From: Hydractinia symbiolongicarpus
Taxonomy: Eukaryota; Cnidaria; Hydrozoa; Anthoathecata; Hydractiniidae
Reading direction: 5' to 3'
Assembly: GCF_029227915.1 (NCBI RefSeq)
Contig: NC_079887.1
Span: forward strand, 14,506,001-14,570,000
Length of the DNA stretch: 64,000 nucleotides
The notes under the pieces were generated by a model that saw only the letters and a list, made by a program, of their open reading frames with translations, was not told the DNA's origin and did no database searches. How positions within the stretch are numbered: the first letter of the stretch is position 1; each line of letters begins with the position of its first letter. This document shows positions 21,301 to 32,827 of the stretch, piece by piece. A program made the translations under genes and the position numbers.

Positions 21301-23497
21301 TTTTAACCCCATTAAAACCGCACTATTCAGGACGGGAATTACCCAGTTGACATATTTATTTTAATAACAGAAACCCTATTCGGTTCAGGAAGTAAGCTCT
21401 TCTAAAATTGAATCAAACCCGAAACACTTACTTACACTTAGGTAATTTATGAAAGCAACAAGCCAGCACCTTCTTTTCTAACGCTGTCGGAAGCTTGAAA
21501 TTTGAAATTCACAAATTGGTCAAAAATTTCCATAGAGATTCCTCTAAGAATGAAAAAAAAACGTTGTTTTGTGAGTTTTTGAGTTCTGCGGATAATCCTA
21601 ATAGAAGTTATTATATTTTCCTGTTTATAACGGTTTCGTAGCTGACTTTTTAAAGCATTGGAATGATATGACTCCCATTTTCAAAATTTTTATCTTCTAT
21701 TTTTCGCAATTTTCTAACACATTATTGATTATTTTAATTACAATTTAAGTTGTCAAATTTAAAGCTCCTTTCTAATAAGCACCACATGCCTACTGGAGAT
21801 AAACCCATTCAGACCGACTTTTTTGTGTGCTCAGCATGGCCACGGAGCGCCCACTATCAAAATGATTGTCACAATGCTTGTTAGCACATGGAAGGATAAT
21901 GCAGATAAAAAGGTTAAATCACGTATTATATATTTCCGATCCGTAAAATATATAAAACGTTAAAAAATTTATAAACTATTTAGATGTGTACAATTACTTG
22001 ACAAAGTGATAAAAAGGCTAAAATATGACTTCGGAAATGTTAAGAATAATCAAATAATATTTGCGATACTAAAAGCTAGATGTTTCTTGATTATCAAAGA
22101 TTTTTAGTCACAAAACACAAAAGAATTTCGTTAGTAAAGAAAAACGGCAAAAAGATATCTCCTTCTGTGTGGTGGATGTTTTAAAATATAAAATTGTAAA
22201 TTAAAAGAAAAATTCTGGGAATTGTAGTTCCAGCAGTTTCAAAAAAATAAAATTTGTTCCGAATTAATCGACTCTTTCGTTTCGTAGGCAGCTGCAAAGT
22301 TAACCAGAATTTGTTTATGATATTTTTTTTGTGGTGGGTTAAGTACCCGGATTCCCCAATTCTTCTTGATTTAAATGACGTAAACATATCTCTATATGTT
22401 TTGTTATATTATTTAGGTATAACCCGAATGACGATTTCGATGAAAAAGCAATCTTAGAATGGGTGAAATATTCGGATTATTATTACTACGACGGGGTCCA
22501 GCAGTTTGACAGTTATGAAGAACTGTTCGAAAAATTGGAGAATTCCGATCTTCAAGCGATGAGTGCTGCAATGCTCAAAGATAGAAAACAAAATCTAGAT
22601 AACAACATAAGGAATTTAAATGCTATAGAAAAGTATTTCTTCAATGGAGAACAGGAAACAAAGAGTTATATGCCTAAGACATTCTCGGAGGGAATGAAAC
22701 TTTGGCAAGAAAAACTTAATCCACCTAAATTTGTTTTCAACCCTACTCGCACCACTGCGAAAAGAGAAATCGCGAAAAGAGAAATCGTGATAATCAACTA
22801 CGAAGAATATATTAAAGTTTTTAAATCGAATCCACTATGTTTACACGCTGTGGAACAGAAAGTTATATTATATGGTGTTTCTCTTGAGGCTTCGTCTACC
22901 CATGCAAATTGTACTTTTTTGAGACTGCAAGACCTGCAATTGGATTCTATTGTTGCTGGAATAATGAAAAGATTTCCTTTGTGGACGTCTGATAGACTTG
23001 TGCAAGATTTGATAATTCTGATTCATACAATTCAACTTAAAGCAACATCTGTAACGAAACTATCTCATAACAAACTTGAATCTTGTAAAGTGACGAAGTT
23101 TTCACAGTTATTGCCATCAAGCATCGCCGGATGGAGTGAATTAACGTTCAATACTACAAACTTTTGGTACGCTTGGGTACCCTTTACTGATTTTACAGTG
23201 GTCAAAATGTGGTTCCAACTTGCGTTAAAGTTTTTGAAGTTTAAACCAAGGCACGTTAACTGTTTTCCACTGTTATCTTCCACATTTCATTTCTCCACTG
23301 AAGACATCGAGGCCTTGAATGATTACCTTCAGTTTTGGAAAACAGATGAACAAAACAATTTTTTAAATCTTTTGGATCAGCTAAATTTTGAGCTGGCTGT
23401 TCGCGGATATACGACGAAATACTACGCTGAGTTACATCGCACGTGGTTGGAAACTATATCAGGCTATATCAATACGACGAGTATGTTGATGCAGTGA
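18365..23497 (+). CDS. Type II membrane protein with glycosyltransferase (GT-B)-like region, 3 exons, 769 aa
   Basis: Exons are 18365-19382, 19913-20123 and 22417-23497. Junctions (AG/GTATGC...TCTTAG, GG/GTAGGT...TTTAG) keep one frame, ending in TGA at 23495. An in-frame stop at about 18317 supports the ATG at 18365. Residues about 3-29 are hydrophobic with a short N-terminal tail, as in a Golgi-type signal anchor. Residues about 100-400 alternate beta-strand-like hydrophobic blocks with Gly turns (VVLGMGVHLGHDA, ADIIICGFDAWHC, DVIMAGHIIYDIL). Across the exon 1/2 junction comes YSVMSSFTSEVASLGIPLFV, which resembles the C-terminal acceptor/nucleotide region of GT-B glycosyltransferases, where a Glu precedes a conserved LGIP.FVP strand. 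Exon 3 adds about 360 residues of unknown type, with a small internal duplication (AKREI AKREI). A lumenal sugar-transfer role is inferred. No donor-binding motif was confirmed, and an exon 3 fusion is possible. Confidence 0.7.
19383..19912 (+). other. Intron 1 of the GT-like membrane protein gene
   Basis: The donor GTATGC and the acceptor CTTTTCTCTTAG frame a T-rich intron with a TTTGTTTG repeat near 19436-19490. Nothing else recognised. Confidence 0.75.
20124..22416 (+). other. Intron 2 of the GT-like membrane protein gene
   Basis: The donor is GTAGGT and the acceptor TTATTTAG. The 2.3-kb intron holds non-coding repeat-like sequence, including a block at 21593-21645 related to 12190-12240. 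No coding element recognised. Confidence 0.7.
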
Positions 23498-24919
23498 ATG
23501 CCGAACTAGATTGCCTAAAGGATAAGCTTGTTCGCAATCACTAATGTTTTTTCAAGAGAGTGAATACTTTTTTTGTAAGAAAAGGATAAACTCGAAAATT
23601 GAAGCATGTGGTTAAAAACGCTTTAGTAAATACTAAATTTCTTGTTAATTAGCATCTGAATTTGTAGTTATGCATTTCATATTCTTGTTTGATATGTTTC
23701 TTAAATTTTGAATGGTTAACAGATAACAAAACGTACGGTTATGTGATTCTAATTGAATTTCCATTTTTTTCAAAAATTAGTACTGTTATTACAGCCTAAA
23801 AGTATCAAACAAAAGCCACATGCAATATTTTAGGTGATAAGAATGTACATCACGTTTGTTATGACACTTAAAGTGTGCGGTTTTTTTGTTACTAGATAAA
23901 ACTTAATAATTGTAACTTTTTGATGCACGTAATTCTTTGATGCTCTTGGCTTTTAAAAATCATATTCTGATGAAAATCTCGTGTGTTTAAGACAGAAACA
24001 TATTATAAAACACCCATGAGAAGAGAAAATTAACATGTCAGGTTTCTACATTACAATACCCATGACAAATTAGTTAACGTGTAATAAAAGTATCCATTTA
24101 CGTAGAGGTAGGTTTCCATACGGGAGTGTTTTTCTCTTGAGCTTGAACTTAATGGAAATCAATTTCACGCTTGAGAGAAAAGATGTTCAAAATAAAATGG
24201 TTGCTGTAAACAGAAAACACATTTGGCTACGAAATTTAAAAAAAAAAAAAACATTGTTTTTATGGCAGCGAATTAAAAGAAGACGTAACAGGAAATAACA
24301 ACTAAGAAAGACGGAAAACTTTTTTCAAGGAAAAGGGGAAAGTTATTATTTATTGCTAGTATATGAATTTAACTTCCAATCGGGAGCAGCTTTTTACGTC
24401 GAGTCAGCGGTCATTCTACTTCACTGGGCATGCTTGTGTGAAAAGCTCTGGAGCTTTTTTCGCTCAAGCGGAAAATGCAGTCGTATGGAAACCTACCTTA
24501 AGCATGCAATATCCGTTTACGCGAGCGCACAAGAATTAAGTGTTGGCATTTTACCACCGTGGTAATCAAAAAAGGGAGCAGTGAGGAAACAAAAATCATT
24601 ACTTTCGATAGTTTCTACAGTTCAAAACATACTTCCTCGAGTAATTAAGTCAGAAATGACACGCTTTCAAATTTTTAACGATAATATTACAATAATTTTA
24701 TCACTTTCACTCTATTTAAAAGCCATTCTTCTTTTTTTATTTCGTACATAAAAGTTGTAACAAACGCAGAAAGCAAAATTACACACAGAAGAGTCATCTT
24801 GAAAAAAAACATTAAAAAAAAAAATTAAGTAAGGCATGCTGGGAATGGTCCCGGGTCTTAAAAATGGGTCTTAAAAAATATGTAGCACACGCAATCAAAT
24901 TATTCCAACCAATTTCTCT
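23498..24919. other. 3' flank of the GT-like gene and dispersed repeat copy A
   Basis: No gene. The interval about 24010-24700 shares several blocks, in the same order and orientation, with 27010-27400: ATGTCAGGTTTCTAC, ATGACAAATTAG-like, CAAGAATTAAGTGTTGG, CACCGTGGTA and a GACACGCTTTCA-like block. Copy A has an extra insert of about 390 bp between the second and third blocks. The short frame at 24353-24565 lies within this repeat and is not taken as a gene. Confidence 0.5.
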
Positions 24920-25278
24920 AAACTTAAGAGTGTGGGCAGTTTTAAGATCATATAAACAGCTTGGTTTTCAATAACAACGTGCAACCTTTATACTGCGAAT
25001 ATAAAGCAAGTCAAAAAAATATTTTGCCACAAGACACTTTAGGTGGAAGGAAATGTCTTGCTTTAAAATTGAACTTATAATGTATAAAATGCAATATGTC
25101 TCTTCAAACTTAAGAGTGTGGGCAGTTTTAAGATCATATAAACAGCTTGGTTTTCAATAACAACGTGCAACCTTTATACTGCGAATATAAAGCAAGTCAA
25201 AAAAATATTTTGCCACAAGACACTTTAGGTGGAAGGAAATGTCTTGCTTTAAAATTGAACTTATAATGTATAAAATGC
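24920..25278 (+). repeat. Perfect tandem duplication of 173 bp (period 186)
   Basis: Copy 1 is 24920-25092 and copy 2 is 25106-25278, separated by 13 bp. By eye the copies are identical at every position, so the duplication is very young or is kept uniform by conversion. It could also be an assembly artefact. The unit has no coding potential. Confidence 0.95.
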
Positions 25279-27000
25279 GTAAAGTAAATCATACGCGATT
25301 TCCACCATCATTTCATCAGTTTCAACTCTGAATGTTTAGGGTTATATTATTCAAATGGTAGGTAGAAAAACACAGCCGTCTAATCACAGTTTTTTTGTGT
25401 TTCTTTCAACAAAACTTTGTCATGTGACTTAAATAAAGTGAGAAACAGCCGGTATGTTTAATATTTTGGCGAAAAGTGCCTTACTCTTTACCATTCCATC
25501 CAGGCTAATTTAGACAAAAATCCTTCGCAGCATAAATAGGCTAATTTAGACAAAAAGGAGTTAGATCGTACTCGAAGAAAGTTTTTGTAATTCATACGAT
25601 GAAACATAAAAGAATGAAATGTAATGTCAATTCTAGTTCCAAATTTTACTCATTCGAACTCATATTTACATAAACTATTTGATTTCTCAACATCATGTAT
25701 AACAATTTCTTTTTAAATAACACTCTATATGGATGTCTACACGAGAATATTCGAGTTCAGTTTTCCTAAATAAGTTATAGACATTTCTAATTGATTATCT
25801 GGAAAAACATAAGGATAATAACATCATTCAGTGAATAGCGGAAAACATTGTCTACAAATTTACGTTAACAAATACGCAAAAAACAATTTTTTTGTTCAAT
25901 CACTTTCACCAGATCTTATGTTACACCCACGTCAAAGATTGTTCAAAACTGAACAGGAAATTTGCAAATGATGTAGCAATGTATTATATTGTGGAATGTA
26001 ACCAAGTTAGTTCCTGCTTAATATCACATGAAGACGAAATTTTATGAGTTAAGGTTAGAGCATGTAACCTATTTTGTTAGTGATTAGTAAAATAAAACTA
26101 ATTCATTTCAAATGCAATTTCATGGCATTTTTTTAACTAAACAAAAAGTAGTGCTATGTACAATACTGTTGATAGAAAATATCTTTTTTTATTATAGTTC
26201 TCGAAATAAATCGTACACTTTAGTTATAAATCTCTTTTACTTTGTACTTATTATTTTATTTGGTTTGGCAGTTTGTTTGGTTGTTATCAGCATCAACTGG
26301 CATCATTTAGCAAGCATCAAAACAGAACAACAAAAACTAAATTATATACTCAAACCAATCAAAAGGGATAAATGCGAATAATCTCCTCATACGTTCGCCA
26401 AAGGCATCTGAACGTTTAGTTAAGACATTGAAAAAAGCTAAAATCGACCAGAATGTTGGTACAACAATTTTAAATTAGTAACGCTCTGGTCATTTTTATA
26501 TGGCAATTGCTGACTCCCACTTTAAAATGGTGTTAAAATTTTATATTCCGTTTATTCCCCTTTTTTTCCAGACAACCGTTTAGTTGCCGTTTTTACATAA
26601 ACATGTGGTATTTTTCGCGCTCTGATTTTTATTATCGACCATTTTTCTTTAATTTCATTGACTGCCAAATTTGGAACAAATTTTACTTTAAGAACTGCAA
26701 AATGCCCAAAAGCATAACTCAAATCACTTTCTTAAAAAGAAAGGCATTTCAACGTAACAGCTAATTGCGCCTACTGGCCAGTCATAAGGTGTACAGTAAG
26801 AAACAGTATAAGTAAAGTTAATCGGAACACTGCAAAATAGAAGAGGTAGCTAAGCACTAACTCCAGTGGGGTAACATAACACGGACCAGATAGATATAAT
26901 TAATAGTGGAGCTCCTCTACCAGTTGCTGCTTTCTTAACATACGATACTTTACTTTACAGGCACGTGATAAAAAGCACGTGTCTAAAAAAAAAATTTAAA
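25279..27000. other. Intergenic AT-rich DNA
   Basis: No gene recognised. A 19-bp direct repeat, AGGCTAATTTAGACAAAAA, occurs at 25502-25520 and 25538-25556. The stretch 26190-26381 after an acceptor-like TTTTTTATTATAG could encode a hydrophobic segment followed by a charged tail, as in a small membrane-protein exon. There is no supporting partner exon, so it is left uncalled. Confidence 0.35.
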
Positions 27001-27009
27001 AATGGAACA

Positions 27010-27400
27010 CATATGAGAAGGGAAAATTCAAATGTCAGGTTTCTACCTTGCAATGCCTATGACGAATTAGGTAATGTGTAATAATAATATCCGTTTACGT
27101 AAACATGCAATATTCGATTATGTGATCACACAAGAATTAAGTATTGGTATTTTAACACCGTGGTATTCAAAAAACAGGCGAGACATTTCATACGAAGAGA
27201 TATTTCCTCTTCAGAAATTCTATTCCGAACTGGAAAAAAAATTTTCCGCAAATACGATAAAATATATTAATAACAATTCTAATACAATTATTACTTCCTG
27301 AAGTAATTATAGTGGAAGTGCCACGCTTTCAGAGTTGTTAAAAATATATTACATAAGTTTGTCACTTTTTACACTATCTAAGAGCAGTGTTTTAACATTT
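27010..27400 (+). repeat. Dispersed repeat copy B (partner of 24010-24700)
   Basis: It shares ATGTCAGGTTTCTACC, CAAGAATTAAGTATTGG, ACACCGTGGTA and GCCACGCTTTCA blocks with the sequence 3 kb upstream, in the same order and strand. It lacks about 390 bp that copy A has. A 75-codon frame crosses it but shows no recognisable domain. Confidence 0.6.
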
Positions 27401-27745
27401 TATTCCGTTGTTCATTCATTTAACCTATGCTGAAAGCATAATCAGTACAATTATATAAAAATATATCTTGAAAGAATGTAGTTCACTCCTTAACAAAAAA
27501 ATATTTTGCACTAATAGTCTGGTCCAAGAACTCTTTAGTTAGTGAATAAATCAGTAAGTAACAGAAGTTTTAATGTCCTTCGGGATTCCATTCTAAAGGC
27601 TGGCTCTTCTTTCCCTTTGACTGTAACTATGTTTCATTACCACCAGCGATACGTACAGCATTGCTCTAAACTGCTACCATGCCAAACAAGCCGGCCAGCG
27701 TTAGATGGCACCAAATGGACTGATAACACTACATTTAAGTGCGCT

Positions 27746-27816
27746 GGACTGGAGACTTGAACCTGAAATCATATCATTACAAGGCGAATACGCTACTACT
27801 ACACCATCTCTGCTAC
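27746..27816 (-). repeat. tRNA-derived SINE head, minus strand
   Basis: On the minus strand, an A-box-like AGATGGTGTAGTAGTAG (plus-strand 27793-27809) is followed about 45 bp later by a B box, GGTTCAAGTCTCC (plus-strand 27751-27763). The B box is close to the GGTTCRANNCC consensus. The acceptor-stem ends do not pair well, and the anticodon arm is not clear. This favours a SINE head over a working tRNA. Confidence 0.5.
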
Positions 27817-28415
27817 GCTCACTACATTGCTTCCACTCTTTAATTGTCATAAAAACATTTATTTAACGTCAATGTACAAACAACAAGTTACAAAAAAAAA
27901 CAGGTTTTTAATGAAAACTGCAAGATTCACAGTTTTCATCAGAGAGGTTAGATAGCCTAAATAATACGACGATAGAAATTAAAATAGAATAAAATTATGT
28001 ATCTTCAGTTTCTCGTGCGAAAAATGAAAAATGACATACCAATTCGTCCAAAGCCTTCAATTCTTCCCATCCTTCTCAAAATGTCCCAACCACTCGTATA
28101 TATAGATTGTTATTACATTTGAAGAGTCTACCTCATACCAAACAAGAAAGCGTTTCTCTTTCGTTTAATCATTTCCCTCAAGCAAACTCACAATTACGTT
28201 AATGAATATAGATATTTAGGTCAACAGGAAACAGTTATTCTTCTCCTCTATCCTGCATCCGTCCCACTCGATTCATCGAAGCATTACTAGTAAATCTACG
28301 CTGCTCTGTATGACACACAATGAGTGTTCTTTGGTTGTTTATTCGGTATAGCTTATATTGTCTTACAAAATGTTTTACCTGAAAATTTTAGAACTGACCG
28401 GTACACCTTGTCACA

Positions 28416-28448
28416 TGAGTTGCTGTGACAACTTGTCACAGCAACTCA
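28416..28448. repeat. 33-bp near-perfect palindrome
   Basis: The left arm TGAGTTGCTGTGACAA and the right arm TTGTCACAGCAACTCA are exact reverse complements, separated by a single C. There are no mismatches in 16 bp. Confidence 0.95.
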
Positions 28449-30440
28449 GTTATTTTGGTGTTTCTTCTCCCACAATAAAATGTAAAAGCCAACCAGTTAA
28501 CGACATGAAATACAAATTTCCAAAATTTAATTATTTCAGTATGATCCTTACTGCCCATCAAAACATAATAAACAGGAATGTCAAGATAGCTTAGCGAGGA
28601 GTATGTGATTTTTAAATCAATAAAGATCTTTATTTTGGTAATATTGTATACAGTCCTTCCTCACAAATGTGAAAACTAACATAAAGAAAAAAGTTTTTTG
28701 AAGAGTAAGGCCAAATTAACAAAAGTCAAGTCTTTTGGCCAACCTCGTTCTCACGAAGTTTTGTCTCTCATTGGCGCTGCGCTTATTGATAGGTCCGACA
28801 AAAATATTTCAAAATATGCGCACTTTAGTTGTGGAATTTATCACTCAAAACATGTTTCGGTAAAAACTGATGAAAACTTTTTTTGTGCAGAAATTATTAT
28901 CTTCCTTATGAAAGATTTTAATCGTGAGGGGCAGATTGTCCCCTAACTCTCCATTTAGCTCAGATTTAGTTTAGATTGACCATTCCAAGAATTTAGTAAA
29001 AAAAAATTTTTAATATGGAAGCAATTTTTAGTCCTGGAACTAAATTCTTGACGGGTGGTAGGTAGTAGAGTTAAATTTCCATCAAATGCAGTTTAATTTT
29101 ATATTGCTACATTGCTAATTACTTGGTGATTGTAAAATGACACACAATCCTAGAAAATAACTATATAGAAAAATTAATGAGGTTAAATGATCACCATTAT
29201 AGACAAATAAAGGCGTGACAAGATGCATAGCAAAAACAATTCTAAACCAGAAGTTACTGGGGTGACGTGGACTGACAATACAAAACTAAAAAACTAAAAA
29301 ACTACAAAACTACGAAAACAGGAACATTCCAAACAAATTCAAGATGAATCAAATGCGTCAATGTTAACAAATTAGATGTAATTCATTATAATTAGAATCT
29401 ACTGTTTTATAACTGTTGCGTCACCAAGACGACCTAATCAGCCAATTAGTTTTTTTAGTTATAATATCTAATTCATTAGGAAATAAACAACACATTAATT
29501 TCCTGTTTTTGTCCTTCAATGTTTTTTGTTTGTAATTGTTGTAACTGGAACTTTGATTATTGGTCAGTTAAAGAAACTGCGTATCGTAAATGTATTTTTA
29601 TTTAATTTGTGCCATATGTAGTAGAAAAAAGATTTTCTTTCTTTTTGGAATAAAAATCCACAGTCAATTGAACATTTAAAAGTTCATTTTCTTAGTCATG
29701 ATTTGAAATTTTAGTAGTTTTTTTATACTCCGGATCCTTAATTTCAAAAAATCACACCCGTCATCAATTTGAAATAGGCAATCTTCTTTTTGTGATGAAA
29801 TTATACCCCGTCAGAAAGGCGTAGATGGTAGGGCCACTTATTTTGAAATCCTAAAATGAGGTGGAGTCATACACAAAAGAAGCAGTTTACACTACTTTCC
29901 CGAATTAATTTCCTTTAATTTACCTCTGTTATATCTCGACTTTGTTAAACACATGAAATCTTCAGATTAATACAGCTAACAAACAACCTGTTAAAAAGGA
30001 GGTTTCTTAATGTTGTCATAATTGACCTCTGCTTGAAACTGAGGCTTATTAGTACAAGTTGAAAATTAAGAAGACTTTGTAACATTAATATCACCAAGAC
30101 AGCATTTTTACATGTCGGATCAAGTTAAATATTTATACATACAACAATTTTATGACGCTAAATATGATCTTAAAGTCGATGTCTGAAAATTATAAAATTA
30201 TGTAAAACATGTAACTCTGGGAACGTGTATTAAAAGGAAAGAGAGGCATTCATATTATTGGAAAAAAATATTTGCGTATACACGAAATGACCATGCAGTT
30301 TTCGTAACTTCAGTTCCTGACAGGAATATAGCACTCTTTCCTCATATCATAAAACACATGAGTAATGTGGTAATAAAACTTTTCCGCAGACAATATTTTC
30401 ACCATTTCTGAAATGTAAAATTAGTTAAATTACCCTCTAC
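28449..30440. other. Intergenic DNA upstream of the secreted-protein gene
   Basis: No gene recognised. A block at about 28741-28800 (CCAACCTCGTT through GCGCTTATTGATAGG) is related to one at about 56865-56925 and marks a dispersed repeat. The remainder is AT-rich. Confidence 0.4.
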
Positions 30441-30448
30441 AGTTTTAT

Positions 30449-30456
30449 TATAAAAA
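30449..30456 (+). promoter_or_regulatory. TATA box of the secreted-protein gene
   Basis: TATAAAAA followed by GAGC lies about 94 bp upstream of the ATG at 30543. With normal TATA spacing, transcription would begin near 30480, giving a 5' leader of about 60 bases. Confidence 0.5.
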
Positions 30457-30542
30457 GAGCATGTTCTTCACCAATTGAAACAAATCAAATCAAAGATATT
30501 AAGATCAGGTACAATAACAAAGGAAAAAGAGTTCATCTTGAT

Positions 30543-31786
30543 ATGAAATTTCATCTATATGTAGCATTAGTTGCTACTGCCCTGGTCTTTGCTAAAATGG
30601 TAACTATTATATTTCTCTTTGTACGCAATCTTAATGTTTCGTTTTATTTCCATGTGAGATTTATGTAGTATACATGTTATATTCTTTTCTTTTTTCTTAG
30701 AGTCAGTGCAGAAGAAGTTGTGAAACAAAAATCCGTGCAACAAGTGTAAAAGTTGCATTATTAGCGAAAATATGCAAGGTTAATGAAACTTTAAATGTTG
30801 ACTTGAAAGAATTTAAACCAGGTAACGGGTTAGTGAAGCTGATAAAACAATTACATGTCAAGGCATTTTATATAACAACGACCAACACTAAAGATGAAAG
30901 TCGAACAAGCCGAAAAGATGTTCTATATTTCCATAAGGCAGAGGTCGACAAAATTAAAGTTGCCTTGCACGAGTATGTTTTGTGTGCTGAGAAAACATTA
31001 GGAATTGACTGTCCCTTTCCACAATTTAAGAAATTAACTGGTAAAACTCATCAAAAGATAAAGATTTACATAAATTTTAACAAGAATGCTTACAAAGTTC
31101 AAAAGGCAGTGATCGCAACAAACCGCTTAAATAGAACATTTAGTACGTTCAGCCAAACGCTATGTGACATCTTTCGACAACACAAAACAGAAGTAACTGT
31201 AATTGCAACCAAAACTCTGACCAGCGGAAGATCGCGTAGATTTTTAACCGATAACCAGAGAACTGCAAATTTAGACATATTGGGGAATGATACAAAATAT
31301 TCCCACGGATTGGGATATTTCACAAATCCGACAATTCTATGTCCGCCTCATTTCTCGCATTGTAATGGATTTGTCAAAGTCACTGAGAGCCCCCGTCTTA
31401 GGAAAAGAAGAAGGATCGCAAAAGATTCCATTTACGTTTTCATAACAAACCAGTTATCAAAGGGGCTACAGCTTGTTCAACACAGGCTTGGAATGCAATT
31501 TCAGAGCGCTGACAAAAAGTATACACCAAAGAGACACGGATATGATGACGAAAAAACAAGAGATAAAGAAAGTAATGGATACAACGTTGACAGTGCAGGC
31601 GAACTTCTAGCGACATCTTCTACATTTACTAAGCCAATCAGAAGATATACTCCTTCAAAATCGATCGTTATCAAATACTTTAAAAGTGCCAACAATTTTG
31701 AAAGCACACTTAGAAAATCGGATGTGTCAACTTTTCTTGAAGACGTAAAAATTCTTTCTGAAATATTTTTTGTTTTAACTGCGTAA
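30543..31786 (+). CDS. Secreted basic protein of unknown family, 2 exons, 380 aa
   Basis: Exon 1 (30543-30599) encodes 19 residues: Met-Lys, a hydrophobic core, and VFAKM, a typical signal peptide with cleavage expected near residue 17. The donor GTAACT and an acceptor after a long pyrimidine run (TTTTTTCTTAG) join it in phase 0 to exon 2 (30701-31786, ending TAA). The frame of exon 2 is open throughout. The mature chain is rich in Lys, Arg and Thr, with about nine Cys including CRRSC at its start and CPPHFSHC in the middle. A cluster RLRKRRR at about residues 251-257 could be a proprotein-convertase site. No further transmembrane segment is apparent. I do not recognise the family. A TATA box lies upstream and an AATAAA about 245 bases downstream of the stop. 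It is probably a lineage-restricted secreted protein. Confidence 0.75.
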
Positions 31787-32030
31787 AGTTACATTCAATA
31801 TTAAATTGTAGTAAGTATAAATAAGCTTGCACATTAGCTTCCAAGGTGCTGAAAAATTGTGGATCGAGGAAGTTCTTCGAAACACTTACAAATCTAATGT
31901 GAAGATTTCCTTATACTTCCTTACATGTGATGGTTCCTAATTTTGTTACAAGATATAGTTTCGTTAATATATAATAATTGGTGTAGACATATATGTAGGG
32001 TAGGGTAATATATTGTTTGATATATGGTGA

Positions 32031-32036
32031 AATAAA
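32031..32036 (+). terminator. Candidate polyadenylation signal of the secreted-protein gene
   Basis: AATAAA lies about 245 bases after the stop codon at 31786, on the same strand. Such hexamers are frequent in AT-rich DNA. Confidence 0.35.
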
Positions 32037-32039
32037 TAT

Positions 32040-32820
32040 ACTTCCATTGGAAATCTGTGTCCAGAATAGCTCTACATAGTAGTAAAAAAATCCACAACAT
32101 CTTTCTATGTCATCAATATCCACATTTCGTTGGTTCCACCTGTTAAAATCTGTCTTTAATAGGCCAGCTTAAGTTTTTATTGGGTAACTTTTATTCAGGG
32201 GCACTTACCTAAGGAAAAATTGTCGATGCAAAATTATTTGTATCCAAAACTAGTACTTCATCATAAAGCAGTGTAAATCTCTGCCTAGGAGTCTTTGCCG
32301 AGGTTCCTTTGATGCGCTTTTCCGAACTGCTACGATTTTTACGGTAATCGAACGGTTTATCAGTGCATGTTAATTTTTTCATTGCTCCCAATTCTTTTTT
32401 TCTCCACCTCGTATGCCGTGATATCAATCGAAGTTTAGACTTTTGGAACCTGTTGAAACAAAATAATTTTTTGGTCAAGATAAATCTCGCTGAGATCGCC
32501 TAAATTTACGGAAGCTGAAGGCAGTTATTAAGGGACGGGTGTAAGAAAATGAATAAATTGTTAATAATTGTTATTGCATTACGGTAACCGTATTGTTTGA
32601 TAGGTTCTGCAAACTTCGACGAGCTTTTAACCCGTACTTAATCCTGGTTTCTTTTCGATTCAACATGTTTACCGAAATGAGCTAAGGATTTGTTTTATAC
32701 TCATTTGCAGCAAAAGTATTTACGAAATAAAAACTTCTCAGTGGGTAATTGTACGGAAGCTTATTAGTGCCATCTGTACGGACCTACTTTTCAAAGAAAT
32801 TTATAAGTAATTTTTTAAAT
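32040..32820. other. Intergenic DNA
   Basis: No exon or element could be supported. The minus-strand frame at 32209-32478 is Lys/Arg-rich without recognisable motifs. Confidence 0.4.
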
Positions 32821-32827
32821 TTTATTT

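Noticed and set aside
26112-26381. Small membrane protein gene
   Set aside because: The hydrophobic frame is expected in T-rich DNA. The acceptor-like site inside it has no matching upstream exon.
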